In this document: piece by piece, positions 33,800 through 45,605 of the stretch
Layout: each line of letters opens with the position of its first letter
Position numbering within the stretch: the first letter of the stretch is position 1
From: Dromaius novaehollandiae
Taxonomy: Eukaryota > Chordata > Aves > Casuariiformes > Dromaiidae
DNA length: 64,000 nucleotides
Reading direction: 5' to 3'
Assembly (NCBI RefSeq): GCF_036370855.1
Contig: NC_088113.1
Coordinates: forward strand, 20,542,501-20,606,500
Made by a program: the position numbers and the translations under genes
The notes under the pieces: generated by a model
Told to the model about the DNA's origin: nothing
What the model saw: only the letters and a program-made list of their open reading frames with translations
Database searches by the model: none

Positions 33800-36190
33800 G
33801 CATCGTTAAAGCACAACGTTCTGCGGAAAGAAAAATCACTACGAGCAGGACGCCGAGAAAGGGAAATAATTATCCCCTAAGAAAACGCAGGTCAACAGAA
33901 GGTGGCCTTTGTCATGGACCGCGACCGGTTTTTAATCCATTCCATAAGTTATGTGCTTCAGACGTTCCCAGGCGGAAAGAAATGCCTTTGGACAGCTGGC
34001 AAGGGAGGAAAGTCACCGAGCAGCTCTGGCCGCAGCCCCGCAGCGCGGGCACGGGGCCGGGGCGCGCTGAGCATCCCGGCGGCCCCGGGGAGGGCGGGGG
34101 GGCTCCGTGGGGCCCCAGCCCGGAGCAAGCAGACTCCCCCGGGGATGGGGAGCCCCTCGGTGCCGGCGCTGCAAGCCTGATCTGGAGGGGAAACCCATTA
34201 AAGGAAGAAAATCATCAGTTTTTCTTGCTTTGAATAAGGCGGAAGGGGTCTTTAGGCGATGGGAGGTTATATTGCGTTACCCCTCGAGAAGGGCCTGCAG
34301 GATCGGGAGGGAAAAAATCCTCCTGATGGAAATATGAATACTCAAGGTGAATGAAGCGCGTTGAGGAGGGAATTCCATTAAAGAGGCTCCACCAAAGTCT
34401 CTGGGAGCGGGGAGTGATTTCGCACGAGGGGCCCGCGGGGCGAGGAGGACCCGTGCAAAGCCCGTGGCGGGGGGGGGGGGTCAGCACCCAGCTCCCCGCG
34501 GGGCGCCCGGCCGCCGGCTCTGCCCCCACCGCAGCGGCCTTCGCCTGCGCTCCAGCTTCGCGTCGGCTTGTGCTGCCTGGGGAACGGGGCTGTTTCTGCG
34601 AGGGCCCCGGCAGCGCGCGGAGCGGAGCCGCAGGACGGGGGCTGCAAGGATGCTGCCAGCCCCGGCAGGTTGGAGGAGGAGAAAAGCTCGGCGCTGCATG
34701 AACAGGCGGTGGAGGCGGCTGCTCCCCGAGCTGCACCCGGGGGAAGGGGCTCCTCCCCGGCCAGCAGCCCGCGAGCAGGGCACCGGATCTGCTCCGACCG
34801 CCGCGGTTCATCCCCGCCAGCCCTCTGCCCTGGGATACGAGCTGGGCGAGCCACAGGGGTTTTAAGGAGCCTCCTGCCCTCTGGCTTTTCCTGACCCGGA
34901 GGGAGGATCCTCACCTCCTCCGACCTTTCCTTCCCGCAGAGCGGACACAGCCTCCCGGGAGGCCCGGGGGCCCCGCGATACCTCCGTGCCCGTGCCCTAG
35001 CGCAGGGCACTTGTCCTCTTTTAAAGCATCGCCTTTCCCACCTGCTCCCCGAGCCGCTGGGGCCAAGCGCCGCGCACAAAGGGTTGTTCATCAGGCCTCA
35101 GCCCGGCCTCTCCCGGCACCAGCTCGCTTTAATGAGCCCCATCAACGCCAGCTGCATCTCTCCCTCCAGAAAGGCTGCGGCACACGATTAACTCGGGCGG
35201 CAGAGAGCAGCCACCTCCTGCAGAGGAGCCCGTCTGATAAGGCCGGAGCTCCGGAGCCGGCTGCAGCGGGAGGTGCAGGGTGCCGCTGCCCGGGGTGCAA
35301 AGCGCAGGGGACGGTGGCAGCTGCAGGGCGAGCTGGGGCGCGGGGCAGCTTTGGCTCCGAGCTGTCGTGTTCCTGCACCACCATCTCTGACCGCGGCCCC
35401 TGCGCAGCCGCTGCGGCTCCGTGCACCCCCCTGGCCCTGCTGAACGAAGGGAGATTTCTTCCCCGAAATGCGCGGCAGCAGGACAAGGCCATGAGCTCCC
35501 CAGCAGCCTCGGCTCCCCGCGGCCGCCCTGGGAACGGGAGGTGCTGGGTGCTCGGCAGGATCGAGCCTCGTGCTGGCAGGAGCTGCTCCTGCTGCCTCCT
35601 GGCCGAGCGCGGCTGCGGCAGGAGCCTCTCCCCGCAGCCCCCAGCCCCGCGCAGCCCCCAGCCCCGCGCAGCCAGGTCGGCTGCTCCCTTCTCCGGAGGC
35701 AAAGCCACAGGCCCCGCTTGGCCCAGCCCTGCGCTCAGCTGCAGCACGGGCACGGCAGGAGCAGGAGCCTGGCCGAGCTCTGCCAGCTGCGTTTGTAGGC
35801 AAAGGAGTTTAAAGGGGAAAAGCTCTTGGGGAAAAGAGACACACAAAGGGGATCGCTTCCCCCTTCCATCTGCGTCTGCGCTGCTGCGCGCGGCCTAACG
35901 ACAGCACTCAATACCCCGGAGAGCCAATTAGTGCCGGCAGCGCAGCCGGAGCCAAAGCCAGGCTGCTCTCAACTTCATTTTCTTAATACAGTCGCATTGT
36001 CTTGGAGAAGCGCTGCAGCTCAGGGGAAGGTGCAGAGCCGGTTCGCAGGGTGAATGCTCTGCGCGGGAGACGGCGGGAGCAGCCGGGCGCAGCGAGCGGG
36101 AGCCCAAGGGCACCCTCGGGGCTCTGCTTCCCCCGGGCAGCGCGAAGGGGGCCGCCGGCCACCCCCACCAAGCGCCAAAGCAACGTTTCA
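33800..36190. other. Intergenic between the convergent TMEM74B and PSMF1 3' ends
   Basis: GC-rich sequence with no recognisable exon, RNA gene or transposable element. A small duplication of CCCCCAGCCCCGCGCAG occurs near 35.64 kb. Confidence 0.5.
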
Positions 36191-36197
36191 TCAGGTT

Positions 36198-36203
36198 TTT
36201 ATT
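36198..36203 (-). terminator. Candidate PSMF1 poly(A) signal
   Basis: AATAAA on the minus strand about 790 nt after the PSMF1 stop. The stretch from 36986 down to here would be the 3'UTR and contains no other recognisable feature. Confidence 0.45.
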
Positions 36204-36986
36204 TGAAACTCATGAACAACCTTCATGACATTCCTGTAAACCCCTTCCACAAAGCACAGGGAAGTGAATCCCCCCTCTCCGCGCGTCACCAGAACGGCCC
36301 CGGTCTGCGCTGGGCTCAGCTCTGCCGAGCGACTCGGCATGGCTGAGCCCAGGGAGCTGACGCGGGATGCGGCGGTCGCGCGGGTGATGAGCTGGCACCC
36401 CGGAGATGGAAGACACCAGGACTACAGGGCAGAGAGGGCGCGAGGTGGGGCCAGGAATTACATTTCTCTCTTACGTCTCCTCTCATGTAAATTTAAGGCT
36501 TTGCTGTCGGTTCCCTCTAAGCCCAGGGGCCACAAGGGCCACGGGTCCAGCTGCAGCTCCTCAGCGCGGGGGTGGCAAGAGGCCAGCTCCAGCCTCAGCA
36601 ACAACCGCTTGCGTAAACCCAGTGGCAGAAGCGGTGCCGCCCTGGAGAGGCAGAGGAGGAAACCTCCCAACGACCCGGCAGCTCTCGGAGCGCCGCTCCG
36701 CGCCCCACGCCGCCGTCTCGCGTGCAGCAGGCGCGTTTCAGCTGAGCACAAATGGCTGCGGACCTTCGAAAAGGAACAAGATAAACCTACTGCCTCCTCT
36801 GCTGTTCAACACATACGGAAACCTTTATAGCTGGTCAGAAACACGGGTCACCCCGCGTGGGGAGAGGAAAAACACTGCTGGAAAGATTGAAGTCCACCAA
36901 GCGGGTGAGCAACGGCATGAAAGTACTTCTGCTTCTCAGGAAATTCTTCTCACTGAAGCCAGCTGAGAAACCATGTGCCAGACTCC

Positions 36987-39900
36987 TCACATGAACACGT
37001 CCTCGTAGCCTTGCGGGGGAAGGTGGTCTGGATTTGGCCTGGGAAGGAATTTAGAGCACAGTTAAATCAGGAGGGAGAGCTCAGGCCCTCAGCAAGAGGG
37101 ATGAGCCAGGAGATGCAGGGCTGTGAAGAGCAGGGGCTCTTCAGCCCCCCACCGCAGGGGCTACCCAGGCATGCCCAAATACCTACCCAGCCGTGTTGGC
37201 CCCTAACGGACCAAAGGGGTCGAATCTGGCACCTGGTGGAACTGCTCCTGGGGGAAGCCGGCTCGGGAGACCTGCAGATGGGTCTAGGCCAGGCCACGGG
37301 ATCCCGGATCTGAGAGGATCAGCAATCATTCCTCCACCCCGACCTCTGGGGAGAAGAGAGGCAGAAAGGTGAGGGAGCCGCCCTGGTCCAGACCCTGCTG
37401 CAGGGACGCCGGTCAGTGGGAACCCAGGGTTAAACCGAGACACGCCACACGGAGCGCGTGGGACCTAACACATCGTATCACGTGCCAGGACAACCCAGCA
37501 AGACGAGCACGCGGCAGCCAGACAAAGAGCCTTTCACGGGTGCGGAGGAGAGGCACGGCAGACCCTTGTCCCCACGGTGGCTGCTGTCTGCCACAGGAGG
37601 CAACCCGAACACATCACGCCCTGCTCCTATCACAGCCCTGCAGACCTGCCCCCAGCTTACGGTCACAGGCGGGATGCGAATCAAGGCTCAACATCATGCC
37701 CGACACTGTGCCGAGGCGGGAGTCCTATGGCTGCAGCATGCACCCCCGAGCCAGGGCACCGCCACGCCAGCAAACACCAAAGTCTGGCTGGAAACATGCA
37801 CAGGAAAACAGCAGCGCTCCGCTCCGCCTGCCCCGCTTGCTCTGCGCAGTGCCAGTGACAACACAGACCCCTGGGTTTCCCTCAGCTGCCGAGAAAACGG
37901 GCTGGAACAGCAACTTCCCTCTTCCTCCGGTTCCTGCAAGGAGCTGCCCTGATTGAGGGGACCGGCAATGGCTGGGTAAGTTCCCTGGCTGGCTGCTGAC
38001 TGTGCTCCAGGGGATCCGTCGGACACCGGCTCGTAGTGCCGTCTCCGCTCCCGGCTCTCCCCAGGCGAGCGTTACGTCCTGCCCCTGCGCGGTGTCGCAA
38101 GAGCTCGCGGATCCGGCCGAGGCTCCCGCCGCCTTTCCAAAGAACTGCCTGGAAGTCCAAAGAACTGCCTGGAAGTCATTTGCTGGCCGCAGCGGCTCCT
38201 CGGAGCTGCCCCACGCTGCGAGTGCCATTCTTCATGGTCGGCTTTGTGCAAACTCGGCTGGAGCCTCTGGACACCGCTACCATCGTGCAAGTCATTAACA
38301 GCCGTGCTAATGAGTTCCATTACGCCAGGCGGGCTGCCCAAAATGCCCCGGGACAGCCCAGCCCCACGAGCATATGCCTGGGAGTCTCCGTCTCCAGCCT
38401 CAGCTCTGGCAGGTGTCAGCACACAAATCTGCTTCCATTTACAATCTTTTTTGTCCTCTACAGAGAAACTTCTGATGAAGGGCTGGAGGCAGTGAGGGAA
38501 ACAGGGTTCCCCCACAGCTGAAACCCCTCTCCTTGTGCTATCGGGTTTCCTTCCAGCCACCCAGGCTCCAGGCCTCCCATTCCAGCAAGGGCAGGACATT
38601 TTTAGCTGGCCCTTTTCTAGCCAAACCCTCGGAGCACTATCTTGCAAGAGGGAAAAAATGACATCCCCATAGGACAGCGGTTCCAAACAGGACTCCCATG
38701 GGCTGCAGGATGCTCTGCAGTAATTCCAAGAGCTGGTTTTCATCTGACCACGTGCTTTTAACAGGAATGGAAAATGACAGGTTCTCCTTTCCCAACCAAA
38801 CCAAAGACCCAGAGAGAGAGACGCGTGTAGAGCACCCCTCCAAAGAGCCCTGCCTCTGCCCGGGCTTCCTCCAGCATCCCTGCTCCCAAGTGCCTCAGAC
38901 AGCCTGGAGGTTCACAACCAGGACTTGAGAATCTGTGGGCTCAGGTTTAAGCCTCTCCTACAGACTGCCGGGCTGCAGGCACAGCAGCTGCTAACATTTT
39001 ATATTAGAGGCTTACATTCACTTAACGATGTATTCAGCTTTGACTGACTGAAGGAATTACTGCATTTTAAATGAATACAAGCTGATTATTAAACAGACGC
39101 AGATTGCAACTTATCATCTATGCAAGAGACAGGATCTTATTATGATATTAGAACCATATTGAGGTTTAGCAACTGTCAATTGGTGCCTTGCAATTTACAC
39201 AGAGTAGCTGCCTCGTTACAGCCTGCACTTGGGACGTTTCCCGGGATGCCTGACCCGGGCAGACTCCAGCTATTGCAGAGAAGTCCCCAGCCACCGCCAC
39301 ACGCAGCGAGGGCAGAGCGGGGACACGCTCCCCAGGCGTGCAGAGCACCACTTCTCCCAGCCGCGCTCACCTAAAAGGATCCAGGTCTTCCACACCAACA
39401 GCAAAGGGGCCCGTGGGAGAAGGCCTGAAACACAAGACAGTGAGCGAGATTTTGGCCACGGGGAGAGACAGGCCACACGGAGCTGGAAGGAAGGACAGGG
39501 CAGCGCAGCCAGCATGTTTGCTGTAGGTGCTTTTCCACCGCAACAGCGCTGGCTCCACGCTGCAGATCCAAAGGACTCCGGGTGACCGAGGGCTCCCGTG
39601 TGAACAGGCTGGCATTAGGAGAACCCGCTCCACGTCCAGGACACCGCGTTCTCTGCTCTGGGGTGCAGCTGGGTGTGGACACCAGTGCGCGCGGCAGGCT
39701 TTGGGAAGCTTGCTGAGATGAAGGGTGCCCTGCTGCTCCCGCTGCTCTGGGTGGGAGCTATCTGCGGACGCTGGGAGTTTCCACACCAGGGGCTCCCCGA
39801 GCAGTGCTGGGCTAGGCCAGGCTCTCCACCGTGTCCCAGCCAGCTACACAAAGACAGCCCTGCTTCCAGGAGCGTGAGGACAGTGGGGCGGGGAGAGCCT

Positions 39901-42900
39901 GCAGCCAGCTGTCACGTCTCCTTGCCAATGACATGGTTTCAGCGCCCGGTCTAGCCCCAGCCTGTCTGCCCACGGGCACGCTGGGCCTCCCTGGGGAGGA
40001 GCTGGCACCCTGAGCGGCCCCGAGCACTGGTGAGCAGCAGTGGGGTTGAAGGAACACGGGGTGACATGCAAGACAGAAGCCACGGCCAGTCCCCCAGAGA
40101 TGCAGAGCCACTGCGGTGCCGCTGACTTCTAGCTAACGGGGATTAGAAAGGGAGGGACCCGTCTGCCAAGCACGAGGGGCGGCTGGGCACAAAGGGACCA
40201 GGGATGGTGAAGAAGGTGCTGCGTGTCCCCTCACCTCAGCTTTGCCAGCAAATGGTTTCAAGGGGGATGCAGGGCCACGCGAGCAAGAAGAGGTCTCTGG
40301 ACCACACCCCTCCCGGGCCTTGCCCCAAGCTCCAGCCAGGGCGACGGTGCTGGGAAGGCAGCTCTGCCTGCCGCAGCGAGGCAGAGGCCTTGCCTGACCC
40401 TTTGAGGAGCCCGCAGCTCTGTGCAAAGCTAAGGCAGAGCTCTGCACCCCCCCACCGCTCTGCTGTCAGCACAGTCCCCACAGCTCTGCCAGAGCCCATG
40501 GCCCGAACTGACACCCGGAGCCGTTTCCCTCCTGGAGGCTGCTCAGCCCCGTGACAGCGCTGCCTTTCCCACTGCCATCCTTTCTCTGCCAGAGCCCTGA
40601 CGGTCCCTCAGGCAGCGCTGGGCAGGGCCTCTCTCCTTCCATCCCCCACCTCCCCCCAGCCCTGCACTCTGCCCTGTCCCTGCTGGGTTGTGGGTCTGCA
40701 GCTAAATCCCCAGGCAGTGCCCAAGGAGAGTCCGACCAGCAGACAGCTCCTGAACAGCCCTTCCCTCAAAGGGCAGCTTAAAATTAAACCAAAGCAGGCG
40801 GCCGATGAGCCTGGAACCGGCTGGGAAGGCCTGGATCTCCTTCACTCCCCATCCCACATGTGCAAGGCGGGGATCTCCAACAAGGAGGGGGCAGACACGG
40901 AGTTTAGGGAGACCAGGACCACGTCCCATCTAACGGCTGCTCGCTCTTTACTCACCAGGATGGCTCTCTCGCGCCTGCCGGCTGCCGGGGAGGGACCCTG
41001 AGAGGGTCGTAGTCCCGAGGGAAGGCAGGATCCTTCTTCTCAGCCTGGGGCTCCTTTTTGGCCTTTTCCGTGGGGGCCCCGAAGGGAGCAATGATGCCCG
41101 AAGCAATCCTCGTCTTCAGCTCCTCGGTGTTCTTGTACACTCTGCAGGGAGGAGAGGAGGGACAGTGGGCTGGGGAGGCCGGAGCACCCATGGCTGCAGG
41201 GTGCTGACCAGGAGAGGCTGTGAGAGGGGTCGCAGGGGGAGGGATGCATGCAAAACCTCTCTGATACACGCATGCTGTGTCCCCGGCTGTCAGCACGGAG
41301 GGGACAGGAAGGGAAGGGGAAGAGCATGCAGTGGCACCACGGCCCATTCGAGGGGGCAGAAGTGCCATCCAGCCCGGGGGGACCCCTTGTGCTGTGGCCA
41401 CAGCCCAATCAAGTCTGCTTTGGAGGAAAGGAGAGGACATGGCACTGTGTCTTGCTTCCCGATGTCTGTAAAGCCCTGTATCCATCCTGCAGCCCCCCCT
41501 CAGCAGAAGGGCACAGCACCGTCCCCCCTACCCAGCCGCGTGGCGCTAGGAACGAGCTATGTGCCACGCTGTTGCTGTGAACACAGGCAGGAAGCAACCA
41601 CCAGGTTCAGAAAGGACGAGGGAGAGGGAAGAAACGGGCAGACAGGCTGGCAGGCCCTTGGGTTTGTCCTGGAGAGGAGAGTCCTCCAGCCTCCTCCTAA
41701 TGCGCTCTCTGTTCCCACCTGTCCCCTCTCCCCAGGCCTATGGGACATCTTCTCCTGCATAAAATGCTGGGGACGGAGATTACTTGTGGAAATCGTCCAG
41801 ATGTTCTGGGTTGATGTAATCGGCCACCGTCAAGGTCACATCTGCCACCTTCTGAGAGCTGCGATCCTACAAAGGACAGGTGAAACACGGAGTCAGCAGC
41901 CGGGCAGAATCGGGACTGAGGGAAGGAGCAGCTGTGACCCCAGGCAAGGTCTCGGGATGCACGAGGAACGGGGCTCGCCGGACGCCTGCCCACAGCAGTG
42001 CGCAGTGCCTGAATCCCCAAGAGCAAACAAGCTCCCGCGTCCAGCGAGGCTCTCCCTGCTCGCTCCCCCAGCCGGGGCTGTACAGGGTCAAAGACAAATC
42101 CTGTGGCACAGCCTGGGCCCACGGCGTGGGGCAGAGAGTCCCTGGGCAGGTGCTCAGTAGAGACAGGGCAAGCGATCTAGAAACACATCCTGAGCTGGAA
42201 AAGGGACACAAAAGGGGCAGCTGCTGGGCCAGTGCATGCAAAGCAGACTGCATCCCTGTCCTGACGCAGCTGATGCTCGAGCAGCCACACGTGCCACTGC
42301 ACAGGCTGGTTTGCAGATCACAACCTACTGCTTTACAGCCACCGGGTCTGCCCCATGCAAACTCCGCAGCTGGGACAAATGAGGAAAAAATGCTGCTGCA
42401 AGGTCTAACAAGTAGAAGCGAAACATTTTAAAAATGGGTTCTGCTGTTCTTTGCACCCGGGGCATTTTGGGTGACAGTGACTGCTGCACCGGGAGGACCA
42501 CAGTGCCTGCAGGGACCAGCCCCGATGCTCACCATGACGTTGAGGATCATGCTGTCTTCCACCATGATCGCCTTCAGCAGCAGCTCGCGGGAATCGTCCG
42601 TGGACTTGTAGCGCAGCGTGTACAGCTCCTTGTTGGCCTGCCAGCCGTCCGGCAGCAGCTCTGACTTCCTTTCATCAGGACCTGGCTGCAAGGAGAGAGA
42701 CGCTGCTGAGGCCTTGACCACCAGCCCAAATTGCTGCAGGGCCAGGAAAACCTGTCCTGGCCATGTGGAGAGATCCGGGAGGAGATCGAGGTCTCCTGCA
42801 GGGATCCCTCCGTTCGACCCTAGGCTTCGACTACAGCAGCAGGGTCTGATCGCCAGTGCACAGGGCCTGCCCACCCCCCACGGGACCCCTGCCCTGGCAC

Positions 42901-44344
42901 AGGAGGGGACACAACCGCCCTTTGCCCACTGAGAAGATGCAGACGGGGGGACGATGCTCTTCACTGCCCGGCACCTCTCGACCCCCCAGCGTGGGATGCA
43001 GCTGCCCGGGGAAACGTCACCCTGTCTGCGCCAGCCCCAGGGCGGTCGCTGCCGGGGGGGGCATTGCTGCGGGCTGTTCCCTCCCTGGGCACCCGGGTGT
43101 TTCTCGGCTGGGACAGCGCCCTGCACCCTGGTCACTGCCTGTCCCCAGCCCTGCACCGGGTCCCCCCAGTATGGGACCCCCCCCCCCCAGCACCACACCA
43201 GCCCCCCAACCCAGGGACCCCCCTGCACTGAGGGCTCCTCCTGGGAGTACTGCAATGGGTCCCACCCACCGAAAACTGAGACTCCCCCCCAGCACCAGAA
43301 CCCCCCTGAGCACCAGGTCCCCCCCAAGCACCGAGACCCCCCCCTAAACACTGAGGACCCCCCAATGAGCACTGGTGCCTCCCAAGCACTAGGACCCCCC
43401 CAGCATGGGGACTCCTCCCCAGCCCCCCACCAAGCATGGGGACACCCCCAGCACTGCACTGTCCCCCTTCCCAGTACTGCACTAGGGCCCCCAGCACTGC
43501 CCCCCCAGCACTGGGATCCGCTCAGCACCAGGACCCCCCTGAACTGAGACACCTCCCCAACACCGTGTCCCCCCCCACAAGCACCGAGTCCCCCCGAGCA
43601 CTGGGACCCCCCAGCAGCGCACTGTCCCCCTTCCCAGTACCGCACTAGGCCCCCAGCACTGCCCCCCCCAGCACCAGGACCCCCCCCAACACCGGGACCC
43701 CCCCAGCACCCCCCCGAGCACCAGGACCCCCCGGCACCGGGACCCCCCAGAGCACCTTCTGGAGCACCAGGACCCCCCCGAGCACCCCCCCGAGCACCGG
43801 GCACTCCCCGAGCACCGGGCGCTCCCCCCCAGAACCCCCCCCCGAGCACCGGGACCCCCCCAGCAGCCTCCCGAGCACCGGGAACCCCCCAGAACCCCCT
43901 CGAGCACCAGAACCCCCCAGCACCGGGACCCCCCCCAGCACCTCCTGGAGCACCAGGACCCCCCCGAGCACCGGAACCTTCCCGAGTACCGCGACCCCCC
44001 CGAGCACCCCCCAGCACCGGGACCCCCCCCCCCAGCACCGGGACCCTTCGTGCCCCCGGCCCCGCACGGCGGAGGCCCCGCAGGCGCCGGGCTGGGGCTG
44101 GGGGCGGCGGCTCGGCGGCTGGGAAAGGCCGCGGCCTGGCGGGGCCTAGCGGCGCCCCGGGCCGAGCCGAGCCGAGCCGGGCCGGGCCGGGCCGGGCCGG
44201 GGGGGCGGGCGGTACCTGGTCGCCGGCGCCCAGGCAGCGGTAGCCGTGCCGCACCAGCTCCCAGTGGACGCCGCAGAGCAGCGCGTCCTGCGGGCGGGAG
44301 ATGGCGGCCCGCGCCGAGGCGTAGAGCGGCTCCAGCCCCGCCAT
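36987..44344 (-). CDS. PSMF1: Proteasome inhibitor subunit PI31, complete, 7 exons
   Basis: PI31 binds the 20S proteasome, blocks its active sites in vitro and acts as an adaptor for proteasome transport and assembly. Exons: 44344-44216, 42685-42533, 41866-41784, 41141-40956, 39424-39371, 37345-37187, 37038-36987, with matched phases and GT/AG ends; 271 aa, the human length. The N-terminal FP domain (about 1-150) begins MAGLEPLYASARAAI, with GWQANKELYTLRY in exon 2 and ADYINPEHLDDFH in exon 3. The Pro/Gly-rich C-terminal half carries GMIADPLRSG and RLPPGAVPPGARFDPFGP, nearly identical to human. The protein ends PNPDHLPPQGYEDVFM, where human ends PNPDHLPPPGYDDMYL; the C-terminal HbYX-type Tyr is Phe here. 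The ATG has a good context (GTCATGG). Intron 1 is 1530 nt and has no stop in frame. Confidence 0.98.
38139..38178. repeat. Perfect 20-bp direct duplication in PSMF1 intron
   Basis: CAAAGAACTGCCTGGAAGTC occurs twice in direct succession in the intron between exons 5 and 6. Confidence 0.9.
38930..39215. other. AT-rich island in PSMF1 intron 5
   Basis: A patch of about 280 bp of AT-rich sequence within GC-rich intron, with homeobox-like cores (TTAAACAG, CTGATTATTAAAC, AACTGTCAATTGG). It has no coding or repeat signature that I recognise. It could be a conserved noncoding element or a very old repeat. Confidence 0.3.
43150..44045. repeat. C-rich minisatellite in PSMF1 intron 1
   Basis: Imperfect tandem units of 16 to 35 bp built on CCCCCCAGCACCGGGACC and GAGCACCAGGACC. 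On the transcribed-sense (minus) strand it reads as runs of G separated by TCCCGGTGCT, with many runs of four to nine G. It fills most of intron 1 from just inside the gene start. Confidence 0.93.
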
Positions 44345-44460
44345 GACGCCGCCGCGAGCGGGGAGCGGGGAGCCGGGAGCAGCCGCGGGGCCCCGCCGGG
44401 GGGAGCGCGAGGGCCGCGGCCGACGCCGCCACCGCAGCGCCGCGCTGGGGGCCGGGCCTA
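44046..44460 (-). promoter_or_regulatory. PSMF1 CpG island and start region
   Basis: CpG-dense sequence around the PSMF1 first coding exon, including a (GCCGA/GCCGG)n pentamer run at 44160-44200 next to the exon 1 donor. The short space between the ATG at 44344 and the 142-bp array at about 44460 must hold the 5'UTR and core promoter, unless the start site lies inside the array. Confidence 0.6.
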
Positions 44461-45605
44461 TGTGTGGGGCTGGGTTATGGGCTGGGCTGTGGGGCCAGAC
44501 TGGGTTGTGGGGCCTGGCTGTGGGGCTGGGTTACAGGCTGGGCTGTGGGGCTGGGCTATGGACTGGGCTGTGGGGCTGAGCTGGGCTGGGCTGTGGGGCC
44601 TGGCTGTGGGGCCGGGCTATGGGCTGGGCTGTGGGGCCAGACTGGGTTGTGGGGCCTGGCTGTGGGGCTGGGTTACAGGCTGGGCTGTGGGGCTGGGCTA
44701 TGGACTGGGCTGTGGGGCTGAGCTGGGCTGGGCTGTGGGGCCTGGCTGTGGGGCCGGGCTATGGGCTGGGCTGTGGGGCCAGACTGGGTTGTGGGGCCTG
44801 GCTGTGGGGCTGGGTTACAGGCTGGGCTGTGGGGCTGGGCTATGGACTGGGCTGTGGGGCTGAGCTGGGCTGGGCTGTGGGGCCTGGCTGTGGGGCCGGG
44901 CTATGGGCTGGGCTGTGGGGCCAGACTGGGTTGTGGGGCCTGGCTGTGGGGCTGGGTTACAGGCTGGGCTGTGGGGCTGGGCTATGGACTGGGCTGTGGG
45001 GCTGAGCTGGGCTGGGCTGTGGGGCCTGGCTGTGGGGCCGGGCTATGGGCTGGGCTGTGGGGCCAGACTGGGTTGTGGGGCCTGGCTGTGGGGCTGGGTT
45101 ACAGGCTGGGCTGTGGGGCTGGGCTATGGACTGGGCTGTGGGGCTGAGCTGGGCTGGGCTGTGGGGCCTGGCTGTGGGGCCGGGCTATGGGCTGGGCTGT
45201 GGGGCCAGACTGGGTTGTGGGGCCTGGCTGTGGGGCTGGGTTACAGGCTGGGCTGTGGGGCTGGGCTATGGACTGGGCTGTGGGGCTGAGCTGGGCTGGG
45301 CTGTGGGGCCTGGCTGTGGGGCCGGGCTATGGGCTGGGCTGTGGGGCCAGACTGGGTTGTGGGGCCTGGCTGTGGGGCTGGGTTACAGGCTGGGCTGTGG
45401 GGCTGGGCTATGGACTGGGCTGTGGGGCTGAGCTGGGCTGGGCTGTGGGGCCTGGCTGTGGGGCCGGGCTATGGGCTGGGCTGTGGGGCCAGACTGGGTT
45501 GTGGGGCCTGGCTGTGGGGCTGGGTTACAGGCTGGGCTATGGACTGGGCTGTGGGGCCCAGGTTCACTTTTGGGGCCAGGCTGTGGGGCCCAGGCTGGGC
45601 TGTGG
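44461..45605. repeat. 142-bp minisatellite, about 7.5 near-identical copies
   Basis: A landmark ATGGGCTGGGCTGTGGGG recurs at 44477, 44619, 44761, 44903, 45045, 45187, 45329 and 45471, exactly 142 bp apart. Internal copies look identical. Each unit is itself built from shorter GGGCTGTGGGGC subunits, so this is a higher-order array. The last unit has an internal deletion and the array then decays to about 45.6 kb. It starts about 120 bp upstream of the PSMF1 ATG. Trp/Gly-rich open frames across it repeat with the array and are not genes. Confidence 0.97.
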
